A stretch of DNA of 64,000 bases from Oscillospiraceae bacterium (GCA_017395085.1 JAFPWF010000017.1:81918-145917), one strand, 5' to 3'. Numbered from the stretch's first letter, positions 1 through 8,201 are shown. Notes: a model not told the origin generated them from the letters alone. Program-made: numbers and translations.

Positions 1-228
1 CCGGATATCGACTGCCACGCAGGGGACTCCGTTTGCCTGCGCAGTGGCAACCGCTTTGGAGTCGGTTTTATCCGCAAAAATTCCGACGATCTCAAAAGGA
101 CAGCCCTCAGCGGTTTTTTCCATTTCTTTTTGCAGTTCATACGCTTTCCAAAGAGTGTTGCCGGAGCCGGAACAGTAGCCGAGCACCCGCAGCTTTCCTC
201 TGGCTGTATTTAGGATCGGTTTCAGCAT
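1..228 (-). CDS. PurN-like formyltransferase, N-terminal part (cut by window edge)
   Basis: The reading frame starts at an ATG at 226-228 on the minus strand and runs without a stop to base 1, giving 76 residues of an N terminus. After a short basic lead comes a beta strand and a glycine/serine loop (VLGYCSGSGNTLWKA, about residues 15-29), then FEIVGIFADKTDSKAVATA and a strand ending PCVAVDI. This is the layout of the first half of phosphoribosylglycinamide formyltransferase, where the Gly/Ser loop binds the nucleotide phosphate and the second motif resembles the 'ISDK...A...A...G' segment. The catalytic Asn-His-Asp residues would lie beyond the window. It could be true purine-pathway PurN or a PurN-like paralogue. 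It lies downstream of and codirectional with the aminotransferase, 26 bases away, so the two may be cotranscribed. Confidence 0.6.
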   Translation of the reverse strand, partial: MLKPILNTARGKLRVLGYCSGSGNTLWKAYELQKEMEKTAEGCPFEIVGIFADKTDSKAVATAQANGVPCVAVDIR

Positions 229-254
229 GACAATCTTCCTCTCATGAATTCCTT

Positions 255-1448
255 TTACTTCAGGTATTCGTTGATCGCTTCGGCGAGAATCTGAATTCCG
301 CGTTCAATGTTCTCTTTGGAAGGCGTGGAGTAATTCAAACGAAAAGCGGGGCAGGGGTCGCTGTCGTTCACCATGAAGGAACAGCCCGGTACGAAGGCGA
401 CGCCCTTGCCGGCAGCCATGTTTGCAAAATCCAGACTGTCATAACCTTCAGGGAGAGAGCACCAGAGGAAAAGACCGCCGTCCGGTTTCGTCCAGGTGAT
501 GCGTTTGTCTACATACTTGTCAAGGCATGCGAGCATAAAGTCACACTTGTCTCGGTAAATCCCGCGGATCTTCTCAATGTGCGCAGGTACGTCGTAGTGA
601 CGGAAGAACTCGTCACACACCATCTGGAAAAAGATGTTGGTGTGGCAGTCGCCGCCCTGCTTGGCGATGATCAACTTCTGAATAATCGGCTTCGGAGCGC
701 AGATAAACCCGATACGCATACCGGCAGAAAGAACCTTGGAGTAGGAGCCGTTATAGACCACGATACCCTCTGTATCCATGGACTTGATGGTGGGAACGTC
801 TTTTCCGCGGAATCGCAGTTCACCGTATGGGTTATCCTCAAGAATGATGATGTTGTTCTTTTTGCAAAGCTCGTAAACATCTTTACGGCGCTGAAGGCTC
901 ATGGTGGAACCGCGTGGATTCTGGAATGTGGGGATGAGATAAAGGAGCTTTACGTTCTTCTGTGTACGGACGGCATCTTCCAGCAGATCCATGCGGATGC
1001 CTTCGTCGTCCATCTCAATGCCCACAACATTGGCCCCATTGGCTTTCATGGCAATGATTCCGCTTACAAAGGAAGGGCTTTCCACGATAACGGTATCGCC
1101 GCGGTTGATAAGAACTTCCGGAGTGATATACAGACCCTGCTGGCCGCCTGTTGTGATAATCACGTCATCGTTGTCGGTGTTTATGTGAAAGACTTCACGC
1201 AGACGCTGCTTGGTAACCTCACGAAGGGGAAAATAACCTTCGGTTACGCTGTACTGCAGGGATTCGATCCCGCGTTCCCGGAAAATCTTCTCGGAAATCT
1301 CGTGGATCTGTTCGACCGGAATCGCTTCGCTGGAGGGGCTGCCGGTTGAAAGGGAAATGATACTGGGATTGGCAGCAACAATTTTGAGAATCTCGCGAAT
1401 TGCGGAAGGTTTGACGCTGGAGATGTTGTCTGAAAATGTGTAGTTCAT
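255..1448 (-). CDS. PLP-dependent aminotransferase, class I/II, 2-aminoadipate/MocR-type fold
   Basis: A 397-residue fold-type I aminotransferase. The frame is open further upstream, but the ATG at 1446-1448 is preferred: it has AAAGGAG eight bases ahead and gives the family-like start MNYTFSDN. Visible landmarks are the SLSTGSPS segment, the cofactor-stacking TTGGQQGL, the NP element of FQNPRGSTMS, ILEDNPYGELRF carrying the PLP-pyridine Asp and Tyr, and the Schiff-base lysine in GSYSKVLSAGMRIGF. This set is typical of the LysN/2-aminoadipate and aromatic aminotransferase group related to MocR regulators, but no DNA-binding domain is present. It is divergent from the acyl-transferring synthase gene at 1844, and both promoters share a TTGACAAG element, which suggests a common pathway such as amino-acid chain extension or 2-oxoacid interconversion. 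The substrate cannot be read from the sequence. Confidence 0.85.
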   Translation of the reverse strand: MNYTFSDNISSVKPSAIREILKIVAANPSIISLSTGSPSSEAIPVEQIHEISEKIFRERGIESLQYSVTEGYFPLREVTKQRLREVFHINTDNDDVIITTGGQQGLYITPEVLINRGDTVIVESPSFVSGIIAMKANGANVVGIEMDDEGIRMDLLEDAVRTQKNVKLLYLIPTFQNPRGSTMSLQRRKDVYELCKKNNIIILEDNPYGELRFRGKDVPTIKSMDTEGIVVYNGSYSKVLSAGMRIGFICAPKPIIQKLIIAKQGGDCHTNIFFQMVCDEFFRHYDVPAHIEKIRGIYRDKCDFMLACLDKYVDKRITWTKPDGGLFLWCSLPEGYDSLDFANMAAGKGVAFVPGCSFMVNDSDPCPAFRLNYSTPSKENIERGIQILAEAINEYLK

Positions 1449-1504
1449 CGGAAGGACTCCTTTTCTTTCAGTTTGCCGGCAATGCGGTATCTTAAGCTGA
1501 GAAC

Positions 1505-1533
1505 AGTATAACAAGGAGCAAAAAACTTGTCAA
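1505..1533 (-). promoter_or_regulatory. Promoter of the aminotransferase gene
   Basis: On the minus strand there is a consensus TTGACA (1528-1533), a 17-base spacer and TATACT (1505-1510). The -35 lies inside an imperfect dyad CTTATCAA/TTGACAAG (arms separated by five bases), a candidate operator. Confidence 0.8.
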
Positions 1534-1657
1534 TCAACTTGATAAGCTTATGATAATATTGCTGACCATTAAATATGCCGGAACGAATTGCAGCGACAGG
1601 AAAACGGCATGATTATTCAGTCTAAAATACAGTTTTGGAAAAGATAAATCAAAGCTG

Positions 1658-1674
1658 TTGTGCGAAACGCACAA
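1658..1674. promoter_or_regulatory. Perfect dyad in the divergent intergenic region
   Basis: TTGTGCG and CGCACAA flank a three-base AAA centre. The site lies in the 395-base gap between the divergent aminotransferase and synthase genes, which also holds a second short dyad (GAGAAT-CA-ATTCTC, 1703-1716). There is no T tract in a useful position, so an operator is more likely than a terminator. Apart from the two promoters and these dyads I see nothing else in the 1449-1843 gap. Confidence 0.4.
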
Positions 1675-1734
1675 AAAAACAAGGAATAATTTAGATAAAA
1701 CGGAGAATCAATTCTCATAACCTTGCCTAGTTAG

Positions 1735-1763
1735 TTGACAAGGTTAAATACAGGTATTATAGT
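1735..1763 (+). promoter_or_regulatory. Promoter of the synthase-symporter operon
   Basis: TTGACA (1735-1740), a 17-base spacer and TATAGT (1758-1763). The -35 is enclosed by seven-base inverted repeats AACCTTG and CAAGGTT, a plausible repressor site. The sequence TTGACAAG recurs at the -35 of the divergent aminotransferase promoter. Confidence 0.8.
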
Positions 1764-1843
1764 TTATGAAGAAACCATGAATGAGTATATTGAATTCAAT
1801 TCATTCAAATGAGGAATACTGAGGAATAAGGAGGTACTCAAAA

Positions 1844-3067
1844 ATGGGCTTCAAGGAAGAAGGAAAATGGTGGGTCAGCCCTGGTGACTATGATGAACGG
1901 GTGACCTGCGAGTACAATTTCCCTGAAAAGATCGAGATTCTTGACACCACATTACGCGATGGCGAACAGGAAGCCGGTATCATCTTTACCAAAGAAGATA
2001 AGCTGGCAATCGCAAAGAAGCTTGATGCAGCAGGCGTTCATCGTATTGAAGGCGGCTGCCCGGCAACCTCGGAAGAAGATGCGGAAGCCCTGCGGGAAAT
2101 TTGCGCAGCGGGTCTGAATGCCGACATTTACTGCTTCGTACGTGGCGTACTTTCTGATCAGGATCTGGCCAAATCCTGCGGCGTGGACGGTGTTCTCATC
2201 GAGATTCCCGGCAGCGAACACATGCTCTCGGGCGGCATGCGCTGGACTCCGGAGAAGGCTGTTGAAGCAGCAATTGCCGCTACCCGTCATGCTCATGAAC
2301 TGGGGCTGAAAGTAACGTATTTCCCCTCGGATGCTTCCCGTGCCTCACTTGATTTTCTCATTAACCTTCTCAATGCAATTCTGGACGGCGGCGGCTGGAT
2401 GGACTCTATTGCCCTGGTGGATACTTTCGGTGCATTTTCTCCGGAAGGTGCGGCACTCTACACCCGTGCCATTCTGGAACGGGTCGGCAAACCGGTGGAA
2501 GCCCATTTCCATGAAGACTTCGGCCTGTCTGTTGCAACCACCATTGCAGCCCTGAAGGCCGGTGCTTTCTGCGCGCATGTCACGGTCAACGGCATTGGCG
2601 AGCGTGCCGGCAGTTGCCCCATTGAACCATTGGTGATGAGCCTGCTTTGCCTTTACGGTCAGGACACCGGCGTCAAAACGGAGAATCTTGTTGATCTTGC
2701 GAAAGAAGTGGAAGTTCGCTCCGGTAAACCAATCCCTGCAACGAAGGCAATCGTTGGCAGCCGCCTTTTCGGTTGGGAGACCGGCCTTCCTGTCGGCTAT
2801 TGGCAGAAGGCAAAGGACATTAACCCGCTCATTATGCTTCCGTATCTGTATTCCATGACCGGTATGAATCCACCGCATATTTACATCGGCAAAAAGAGCG
2901 GCGGCGCGAACGTTGCACTTGTGAATGAGCGTTTGGGACTGCCGCCTGTGGAGGACAAAGAAGTTGTGCGTGTCATCCTTGACAAGGTCAAGACGCTCTC
3001 CATCAAACTCAAGCGTGATTTGAATGATGAGGAATACACCGAAATCTATCACGAAGTGTTAGGCTGA
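1844..3067 (+). CDS. DRE-TIM metallolyase: isopropylmalate/homocitrate/citramalate synthase-like
   Basis: A 407-residue protein with a strong AAGGAGG eight bases before its ATG. The signature ILDTTLRDGEQEAG (about residues 31-44) contains the catalytic Arg-Asp-Gly and the metal Asp of the DRE-TIM metallolyase family. The metal-binding HxH of the barrel is seen in HFHEDFGLS, followed by the glycine-rich NGIGERAGSCP loop. These enzymes condense acetyl-CoA with a 2-oxoacid. At about 400 residues it has no room for the LeuA regulatory dimer domain (IPMS is usually 500 or more residues), so it resembles homocitrate or citramalate synthase-like members that escape leucine feedback. It is separated by 71 bases from the symporter gene and is divergent from an aminotransferase. 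The exact 2-oxoacid substrate is unknown. Confidence 0.8.
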   Translation: MGFKEEGKWWVSPGDYDERVTCEYNFPEKIEILDTTLRDGEQEAGIIFTKEDKLAIAKKLDAAGVHRIEGGCPATSEEDAEALREICAAGLNADIYCFVRGVLSDQDLAKSCGVDGVLIEIPGSEHMLSGGMRWTPEKAVEAAIAATRHAHELGLKVTYFPSDASRASLDFLINLLNAILDGGGWMDSIALVDTFGAFSPEGAALYTRAILERVGKPVEAHFHEDFGLSVATTIAALKAGAFCAHVTVNGIGERAGSCPIEPLVMSLLCLYGQDTGVKTENLVDLAKEVEVRSGKPIPATKAIVGSRLFGWETGLPVGYWQKAKDINPLIMLPYLYSMTGMNPPHIYIGKKSGGANVALVNERLGLPPVEDKEVVRVILDKVKTLSIKLKRDLNDEEYTEIYHEVLG

Positions 3068-3138
3068 TACTGTATTCATTGACGGCCTGGTCAGCCGTTT
3101 TTGATAAACAAAAGAGAAAAAGCAAGGAGGAAAAAACA

Positions 3139-4506
3139 ATGGAGAAAAAACCCCGCGAACAATGGTCAGGGCGGCTGGGCTTTGTTCTCGCTACGGCGGG
3201 TTCTGCAGTTGGCCTTGGCAACATCATGAAGTTCCCGTGGATGACCGGACAGTATGGCGGTGCTGCATTCCTTTTCACATACATCGTCGTCATGCTTGTG
3301 ATCGGCATCGGCATGCTGATCTGCGACTTTCTCATCGGGAGGAACGGAAAAGCAAACGCGGTTGCTTCATACCGCAAGCTTTTGGGAAATAATCATTTTA
3401 CCTGGATGGGCTATCTTGGCATTTTCAGCGCCATGCTTGCCCTGTCGTATTATGCGGTCTTTGGCGGCTGGATGCTGCACTACATCATTAATTCTTTCAC
3501 TACTCTCGCACACATCAATCCCGCTGACGTCGGCGGATTTTTCGGTGCGTTTGTCAGTGCAGTCTGGGGTCCGATTATCGGCACACTGATTTTCCTGGTT
3601 CTGACTGTGATTATTGTATGCGGCGGTGTAAAGAAGGGCATCGAAGCAGCCAGTAAGTTTATGATGCCGGCCTTGATCATTATTTTGATTGTGCTGATCT
3701 TCCGTGCTGTTACACTTCCCGGTGCGGGCGAAGGCATTAAGTACTATCTGAAGCCCGATCTCTCCAAGATCACTCTGCCTGTTATCGCCGCGGCTGTCGG
3801 TCAGTGCTTCTTCTCTTTGAACGTTGGTACCACCGGCATGGTCAACTATGGCAGTTATCTGAGCGATGATGAAGATGTGTTCAAATCCACGATGCAGGTT
3901 GCCTTCACCGACTTCGGTGTTGCTTTCTTTGCAGGTCTCATCATTATCCCCAGTGCTTTTGCTTTCAGCATTGATGTCGGTTCCGGTCCCTCGCTGCTCT
4001 TTGTCACCATGCCTTCCCTCTTTGCACAGCTCCCGGCGGGCGGCTTCTTCTGCTTCCTGTTCTTTGTGCTGCTGCTCTTTGCATCCCTGACCTCGTCGGT
4101 CTCCATTCTTGAGATCTTTGTTCCGTTCATGACCGAGACGTTCCCCAAGAAGTTCAACCGCACAAAGGCCTCCATCACCGGCGGTATTCTCTGTCTTCTC
4201 CTTGGCATTCCCGTCAGCCTGAGCTTCGGTATCTGGGGCGATGTCCGCATCCTTGGTCAGGATATCTTCAGTCTCTACGATAACTTTATTTGCATCTTTG
4301 CCTATCCGTTGATTGCACTCTGCACGGCCGTTATCGTCGGCTGGATCTGGGGCAAGAAGAACGCCCTCAATGCAATCTCCAACCAGGGTCGTCTCGGACA
4401 TCGGAAAGTTTACGATGTGTGGTTCTTCCTGGTTCGTTATATCTGCCCGATCCTGCTGCTCGTTGTTGTTATAACCGGTCTGGTCGGCTTCTTCGGAAGC
4501 TTCTGA
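3139..4506 (+). CDS. Sodium-dependent transporter, NSS (neurotransmitter:sodium symporter) family
   Basis: A 455-residue polytopic membrane protein. The frame opens earlier (3079), but the ATG at 3139 has AAGGAGG eight bases upstream and gives the usual start MEKKPREQWSGRLGF. The first segment shows the NSS hallmark: FVLATAGSAVGLGN followed by IMKFPWMTGQYGGAAF, the unwound TM1 that binds Na+ and substrate. About eleven hydrophobic segments follow, a typical length for bacterial members of the LeuT/Tyt1 type. Such proteins bring amino acids or related amines into the cell with Na+. Together with the upstream synthase and the divergent aminotransferase it suggests uptake and processing of an amino acid. 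A strong hairpin terminator follows. Confidence 0.9.
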   Translation: MEKKPREQWSGRLGFVLATAGSAVGLGNIMKFPWMTGQYGGAAFLFTYIVVMLVIGIGMLICDFLIGRNGKANAVASYRKLLGNNHFTWMGYLGIFSAMLALSYYAVFGGWMLHYIINSFTTLAHINPADVGGFFGAFVSAVWGPIIGTLIFLVLTVIIVCGGVKKGIEAASKFMMPALIIILIVLIFRAVTLPGAGEGIKYYLKPDLSKITLPVIAAAVGQCFFSLNVGTTGMVNYGSYLSDDEDVFKSTMQVAFTDFGVAFFAGLIIIPSAFAFSIDVGSGPSLLFVTMPSLFAQLPAGGFFCFLFFVLLLFASLTSSVSILEIFVPFMTETFPKKFNRTKASITGGILCLLLGIPVSLSFGIWGDVRILGQDIFSLYDNFICIFAYPLIALCTAVIVGWIWGKKNALNAISNQGRLGHRKVYDVWFFLVRYICPILLLVVVITGLVGFFGSF

Positions 4507-4536
4507 TTCCCGGCTTCTGGATCAAACAAATATTTA

Positions 4537-4590
4537 TTCAAATCAAACAGCCTGTCTGGCGGAATCGTCAGACAGGCTGTTTGATTTGAA
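4537..4590. terminator. Bidirectional terminator between the symporter and glycosylase genes
   Basis: Perfect 22-base inverted repeat (4537-4558 and 4569-4590) around a ten-base loop. The arms begin with A/T-rich bases so that each strand ends the stem in a T-rich run. The right arm lies inside the last codons of the minus-strand glycosylase gene, so that gene's stop codon sits at the edge of the loop. Confidence 0.85.
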
Positions 4591-5065
4591 TCCAGGCTTT
4601 AATTAACCGGTCCACCGTCCAGGAGGCGTTAGCCGGGCTGGTCGAAGGGAGGCATGTTGCGGAACGGTTGGTTACTGGAAACAGGTAACGGTTATAGAGC
4701 TTATATGCAGTTTGACCGTTACAGAAAATCCGTTCGATTTGTGCGCCATCCAGAAGGATATTCACATCGTTTGCAGTGACGTTTTGAATGCTGCTGTCTG
4801 CGGATCCGGTTATTTCACAGCTGGAGATGACATCCCAGACGGCAATGTGATGGCGAAAAAGAAATGCCTCTTTTTCCTTTTTAGTTGCGGGACAGACGTC
4901 CTCGTAAATTGAGGAGAGAACGCGCCAGAATCGGTTTTGTGGATGACCGTAAAAGTATCCGGTTTCCCTCGATTTGACGGATGGAAAACTGCCTAGAATC
5001 AGGATTTCCGATTCGTTATTCCAGGTCGGCGGGATCGGATGTTCAATGACTGTATGCTGCAGCAT
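4568..5065 (-). CDS. DNA-deoxyinosine glycosylase (uracil-DNA glycosylase superfamily)
   Basis: A 165-residue enzyme with the motif LGSFPSVKSRE-GYFYGHPQNRFWRVL near the N terminus. This motif marks the small hypoxanthine/mismatch-type glycosylases of the uracil-DNA glycosylase superfamily. The second active-site motif is represented by LPSTSPANA near the C terminus. The likely role is base excision of hypoxanthine formed by adenine deamination; activity on uracil is possible. A promoter (ATGACA, 17 bases, TATACT) precedes it. The last codons coincide with the right arm of a bidirectional terminator, an economical gene ending. Confidence 0.8.
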   Translation of the reverse strand: MLQHTVIEHPIPPTWNNESEILILGSFPSVKSRETGYFYGHPQNRFWRVLSSIYEDVCPATKKEKEAFLFRHHIAVWDVISSCEITGSADSSIQNVTANDVNILLDGAQIERIFCNGQTAYKLYNRYLFPVTNRSATCLPSTSPANASWTVDRLIKAWIQIKQPV

Positions 5066-5107
5066 TTTTATGGCTCCTTCCTGAAAGTTGAATACTCCTG
5101 CGTGTAC

Positions 5108-5136
5108 AGTATATCAAGTTTAAAGAAAAATGTCAT
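5108..5136 (-). promoter_or_regulatory. Promoter of the deoxyinosine glycosylase gene
   Basis: Minus strand: ATGACA (5131-5136), 17-base spacer, TATACT (5108-5113), about 40 bases before the start codon. Confidence 0.6.
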
Positions 5137-5315
5137 CCTGTGAGAATCCTTTTCAAATGTCGAAGGAAGTGCCGAAAAGGAAAAGCGGGGAGAATATTGA
5201 TTATTTAACCGGAACATGGTATTTTATTTTAATCAGGATGAAAAGGAAGAAATTCTGATTCAGAGTAATTGCGTCATATACTCAGGGTAATGGAGTACTG
5301 AATGGAGGTTTTGCA

Positions 5316-6005
5316 ATGCTGGAAGAATTGAAAAAAACAGTCTGTGAAGCGAATCTTCTGTTGCCCAAACATGGCTTGGTGACTTTCACATGGGGGAATG
5401 TAAGCGGGATCGACCGTGATAAAGGCCTGGTTGTGATCAAACCGTCGGGAGTACCCTATGATGGGATGCAGCCGGAAGATATGGTTGTGGTCGATCTGGA
5501 TGGAAAACTGGTGGAAGGGAAATGGAAACCCTCCAGCGATACGCCGACTCATGTAGTGCTGTATAAAGCATTTCCGGAATGCGGCGGAATTGTCCACACA
5601 CACTCCCGCTGGGCGACGACTATTGCCCAGGCAAAGAAAGAGATTTCCGCAATGGGTACGACCCATGCGGACTATTTCTATGGTGCGATTCCCTGCACCC
5701 GTCCCATGACGGACAGGGAAATCCGGGGTGAGTATGAAAAAGAGACCGGCAACGTGATTGTGGAAACTTTTGCGGATCGGAATCCCGCTGATATTCCTGG
5801 TGTGGTAGTTTGTTCCCATGGCCCTTTTGCCTGGGGAACCGATCCCATGAACGCTGTGCACAATGCTGTAGTCATGGAAGAAGTGGCGTTCATGAATTGG
5901 CATGCAATGGTTCTGAATCCTGAGCTTGGACCCATGCAGCAGACTTTGCTGGATAAGCACTATCTCCGGAAGCATGGAAAAAACGCTTATTACGGACAGA
6001 ACTGA
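5316..6005 (+). CDS. araD: L-ribulose-5-phosphate 4-epimerase
   Basis: A 229-residue class II aldolase-fold enzyme that interconverts L-ribulose 5-phosphate and D-xylulose 5-phosphate, linking arabinose (or ascorbate-type) catabolism to the pentose phosphate pathway. Seen in order: TWGNVSGID and KPSGVPYD (phosphate-binding loops), SSDTPTH with the catalytic Asp near residue 75, the zinc pair in IVHTHSRWA (His94 and His96) and the third zinc His in [10 protein letters not shown] (His168). These match the E. coli residues D76, H95, H97 and H171 within a few positions. The start is supported by TGGAGG ahead of the ATG. No araA or araB is adjacent. A weak upstream promoter (TTGATT, 17, TATTTT at 5197-5225) is possible. 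Confidence 0.92.
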   Translation: MLEELKKTVCEANLLLPKHGLVTFTWGNVSGIDRDKGLVVIKPSGVPYDGMQPEDMVVVDLDGKLVEGKWKPSSDTPTHVVLYKAFPECGGIVHTHSRWATTIAQAKKEISAMGTTHADYFYGAIPCTRPMTDREIRGEYEKETGNVIVETFADRNPADIPGVVVCSHGPFAWGTDPMNAVHNAVVMEEVAFMNWHAMVLNPELGPMQQTLLDKHYLRKHGKNAYYGQN

Positions 6006-6097
6006 CGGCCCTGAATTCCTGCTGTTTTCAAGCTGAATAACCACAATACCGGAAAGGAAATATGAAAAATCCAGAGGGAAATGGAGGATCATATACC

Positions 6098-6655
6098 ATG
6101 AGACTCATTGAAAAAGCGATTGTATTTGCTACCTGGGCACATGAGGGTGCTGTTCGAAAAGGGAAAGGCCGCCCGTTTATCCTGCATCCGCTTGAAGTGC
6201 TGAGTATTGCTGCCTCGCTGACCGAGGATGAGGAAGTCCTAGCCGCTGCCGTTCTGCATGATACGGTTGAGGATACTCCTGTCACGCGGGAGGAGATTGA
6301 ATGGAAGTTCGGATTCCGTGTGGCAAATCTCGTCGCGGCTGAAAGCGAGGATAAACGACGGGATCGCTCCGCGGAAAGCACCTGGCTGATCAGAAAACAG
6401 GAGGCGATCGATCAGTTGCAAAAGGCAGGACGCGACGCCAAGCTGATCAGCATTTGTGACAAACTGTCCAATCTTCGCGATATGGATCAGGACTATGCGG
6501 AGATCGGAGACCGCATTTGGGAGCGTTTTCATCAGAAGGACAAGAAACTGCATGCCTGGTATTACACTTCCATTTATGACATATTATCCGAAGAATTCGG
6601 TGATATTCCGGCGCTTCGTGAGTTCAAAGCGCATCTGGACAGCCTTTTTTCTTAA
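6098..6655 (+). CDS. HD-domain small alarmone hydrolase (MESH1/SpoT hydrolase-like)
   Basis: A 185-residue single-domain HD protein. The ATG at 6098 is chosen for its GGAGG and because it gives the family start; an in-frame ATG at 6062, also with a ribosome binding site, would add 12 residues. Residues of the RelA/SpoT-type hydrolase core are visible: His15 in WAHEGAVRKG, the PFILHP motif (His30), the catalytic LLHD-like VLHDTVEDT (His54-Asp55, Glu58-Asp59) and the ICDKLSNLRD motif. No synthetase, TGS or ACT domain is present. The family removes the 3' pyrophosphate of (p)ppGpp, or in MESH1 the 2' phosphate of NADPH. It follows araD by 92 bases and ends in a strong terminator. Confidence 0.82.
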   Translation: MRLIEKAIVFATWAHEGAVRKGKGRPFILHPLEVLSIAASLTEDEEVLAAAVLHDTVEDTPVTREEIEWKFGFRVANLVAAESEDKRRDRSAESTWLIRKQEAIDQLQKAGRDAKLISICDKLSNLRDMDQDYAEIGDRIWERFHQKDKKLHAWYYTSIYDILSEEFGDIPALREFKAHLDSLFS

Positions 6656-6674
6656 TTCCTGCGGTTATAGTGAA

Positions 6675-6710
6675 AGCACCGGAGCTGTTCTGCTCCGGTG
6701 CTGTGTTTTT
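6675..6710 (+). terminator. Rho-independent terminator after the HD hydrolase
   Basis: Eleven-base perfect stem AGCACCGGAGC/GCTCCGGTGCT around a six-base loop, followed by GTGTTTTT. Confidence 0.85.
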
Positions 6711-6720
6711 GTTATATTGA

Positions 6721-8091
6721 TCATTGATCGGATGCAAAGGTTCGTTCCATCCCGTTCAGCGCTGAGCGCAGAAAGAACAGACTGGCAGCTAAAGAAATGA
6801 TTTCAGCAATGGGAAATGACCACCAGACCATGTTGACGTCGCCTGTCATGCTGAGAAGCCAGGCCGCAGGGATTAAACCGACTACCTGGCGGAGAATGGA
6901 AACCAGCAGAGAATACAGGCTGCGGTCCAATGCCTGGCAGGTGGAACCGGCTATAATGCAGAATCCGGCAAACAGAAAACTTGGGCTGATGCGCCGGAGA
7001 GCTTTCACACCGATGGCAAGCATTGCTTCGGAGGGGGTGAAAACACCAAGCAGAAGCTTAGGAAGAAACTGGAAAGCAAAAAAACCAAGCAGCATAAAAC
7101 AGCTGGCATAGAGGATTCCGAATCGGATGGTACGGTAAATCCGTTCTTTTTTCCGGGCCCCGTAATTGTAACCGATAATCGGGATCAGCCCGTTGTTGAT
7201 GCCAAAGACAGGCATAAAGAAGAAGCTTTGAATTTTAAAATAGACTCCGTAAACGGCAACGGCAGTTGATGTAAAAGCGCCGAGGATGATGTTCATCAGA
7301 TAGTTGGTAAGAGACCCGATGCACATCATCAGGATAGACGGGAAACCGATTCGGTAAATATTGCGGATGATACTTCGGTACGGACGGATATCCTTCAGTT
7401 TGACTGGCAGTTCACGGTTAAGCCTGACATGGAAGAGAAAGCCGACCGCGGAACCGACAGCTTGTCCGATTACTGTGGCAATGGCTGCACCGGCTGTTCC
7501 CATTGCAGGTAATCCGCACCAGCCGAAAATGAAAAACGGATCGAGAATGATATTTGTGACGGCTCCGATCATCTGTGTCCACATGGAGAGTTTTGTGAGT
7601 CCGGTGGACTGAAGCAGACGCTCCACACAGACTTCCAGATAGACGAAAAGGGATCCGATCGTGACAATCTGCAGGTATGATTCGGCAAAACGGCTGATCG
7701 ATCTTACATTTGTCTGAGAATGGATAAATGCTTTGGCGCCGAATATCCCGAACAGCGCAACCAGAAGCCAGCAGCAGAAGCAGAGGAAAATTGCCGTTCC
7801 GGTCACGCGGCATGCCTCAGCCGTATCCCGTCGCCCGAGTGCACGGGATACCAGCGTGCTGACGCCTACACCGGTACCGGTCGCAAGTCCGATCATGATA
7901 TTCTGAGCCGGAAATGCCAGAGAAAGGGCGGAAAGGCAGTCTTCCGATACGCGGGCGACATAGATGCTGTCGACAACGTTGTATAGCGCCTGTACCATCA
8001 TCGACAATATCATCGGAACCGCCATGGTCATCAAAAGCTTTCCTTCTGACATTTCACCCATTCGGCGGGAGTCAATTTTCTGTGCAGCCAT
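6721..8091 (-). CDS. MATE family efflux transporter
   Basis: A 456-residue multidrug and toxin extrusion protein with about twelve hydrophobic segments. The N-terminal half begins MSEGKLLMTMAVPMILSMMVQALYNVVDSIYVARVS, the usual MATE signature, and the internal repeat starts near IRNIYRIGFPSILMM. Members expel cationic drugs or metabolites in exchange for Na+ or H+. A GGAG lies nine bases before the chosen ATG; an internal ATG at residue 11 is an alternative. Its own promoter is back-to-back with that of murF, and a perfect 14-base palindrome lies between the two promoters, suggesting specific regulation. Confidence 0.92.
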   Translation of the reverse strand: MAAQKIDSRRMGEMSEGKLLMTMAVPMILSMMVQALYNVVDSIYVARVSEDCLSALSLAFPAQNIMIGLATGTGVGVSTLVSRALGRRDTAEACRVTGTAIFLCFCCWLLVALFGIFGAKAFIHSQTNVRSISRFAESYLQIVTIGSLFVYLEVCVERLLQSTGLTKLSMWTQMIGAVTNIILDPFFIFGWCGLPAMGTAGAAIATVIGQAVGSAVGFLFHVRLNRELPVKLKDIRPYRSIIRNIYRIGFPSILMMCIGSLTNYLMNIILGAFTSTAVAVYGVYFKIQSFFFMPVFGINNGLIPIIGYNYGARKKERIYRTIRFGILYASCFMLLGFFAFQFLPKLLLGVFTPSEAMLAIGVKALRRISPSFLFAGFCIIAGSTCQALDRSLYSLLVSILRQVVGLIPAAWLLSMTGDVNMVWWSFPIAEIISLAASLFFLRSALNGMERTFASDQ

Positions 8092-8126
8092 TCAGTCATG
8101 CTCCGTTATTTAAATCAGTGAATGGC

Positions 8127-8155
8127 ATTATACTCCATGATCTGAAATCAAACAA
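8127..8155 (-). promoter_or_regulatory. Promoter of the MATE gene
   Basis: Minus strand: TTGTTT (8150-8155), 17-base spacer, TATAAT (8127-8132). Confidence 0.7.
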
Positions 8156-8181
8156 GAGAAAAATACGCAGCTGCAGAATTG

Positions 8182-8195
8182 TTTGACCGGTCAAA
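8182..8195. promoter_or_regulatory. Perfect 14-base palindrome, candidate operator
   Basis: TTTGACCGGTCAAA reads the same on both strands. It lies 26 bases upstream of the MATE -35 element and six bases upstream of the murF -35. A dimeric repressor or activator could act on either promoter. No regulator gene is nearby in the window. Confidence 0.5.
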
Positions 8196-8201
8196 TATAA
8201 A

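Noticed and set aside
579-1349. A 256-codon plus-strand frame inside the aminotransferase gene
   Set aside because: The opposite strand encodes a well-conserved aminotransferase; this frame is a shadow without a start signal.
1658-1680. Terminator at the TTGTGCG/CGCACAA dyad
   Set aside because: On the plus strand the stem is followed by A, not T, and on the minus strand the T run precedes the stem.
3367-4401. A 344-codon minus-strand frame opposite the NSS symporter gene
   Set aside because: The translation is low-complexity and highly charged, typical of the antisense of membrane protein codons.
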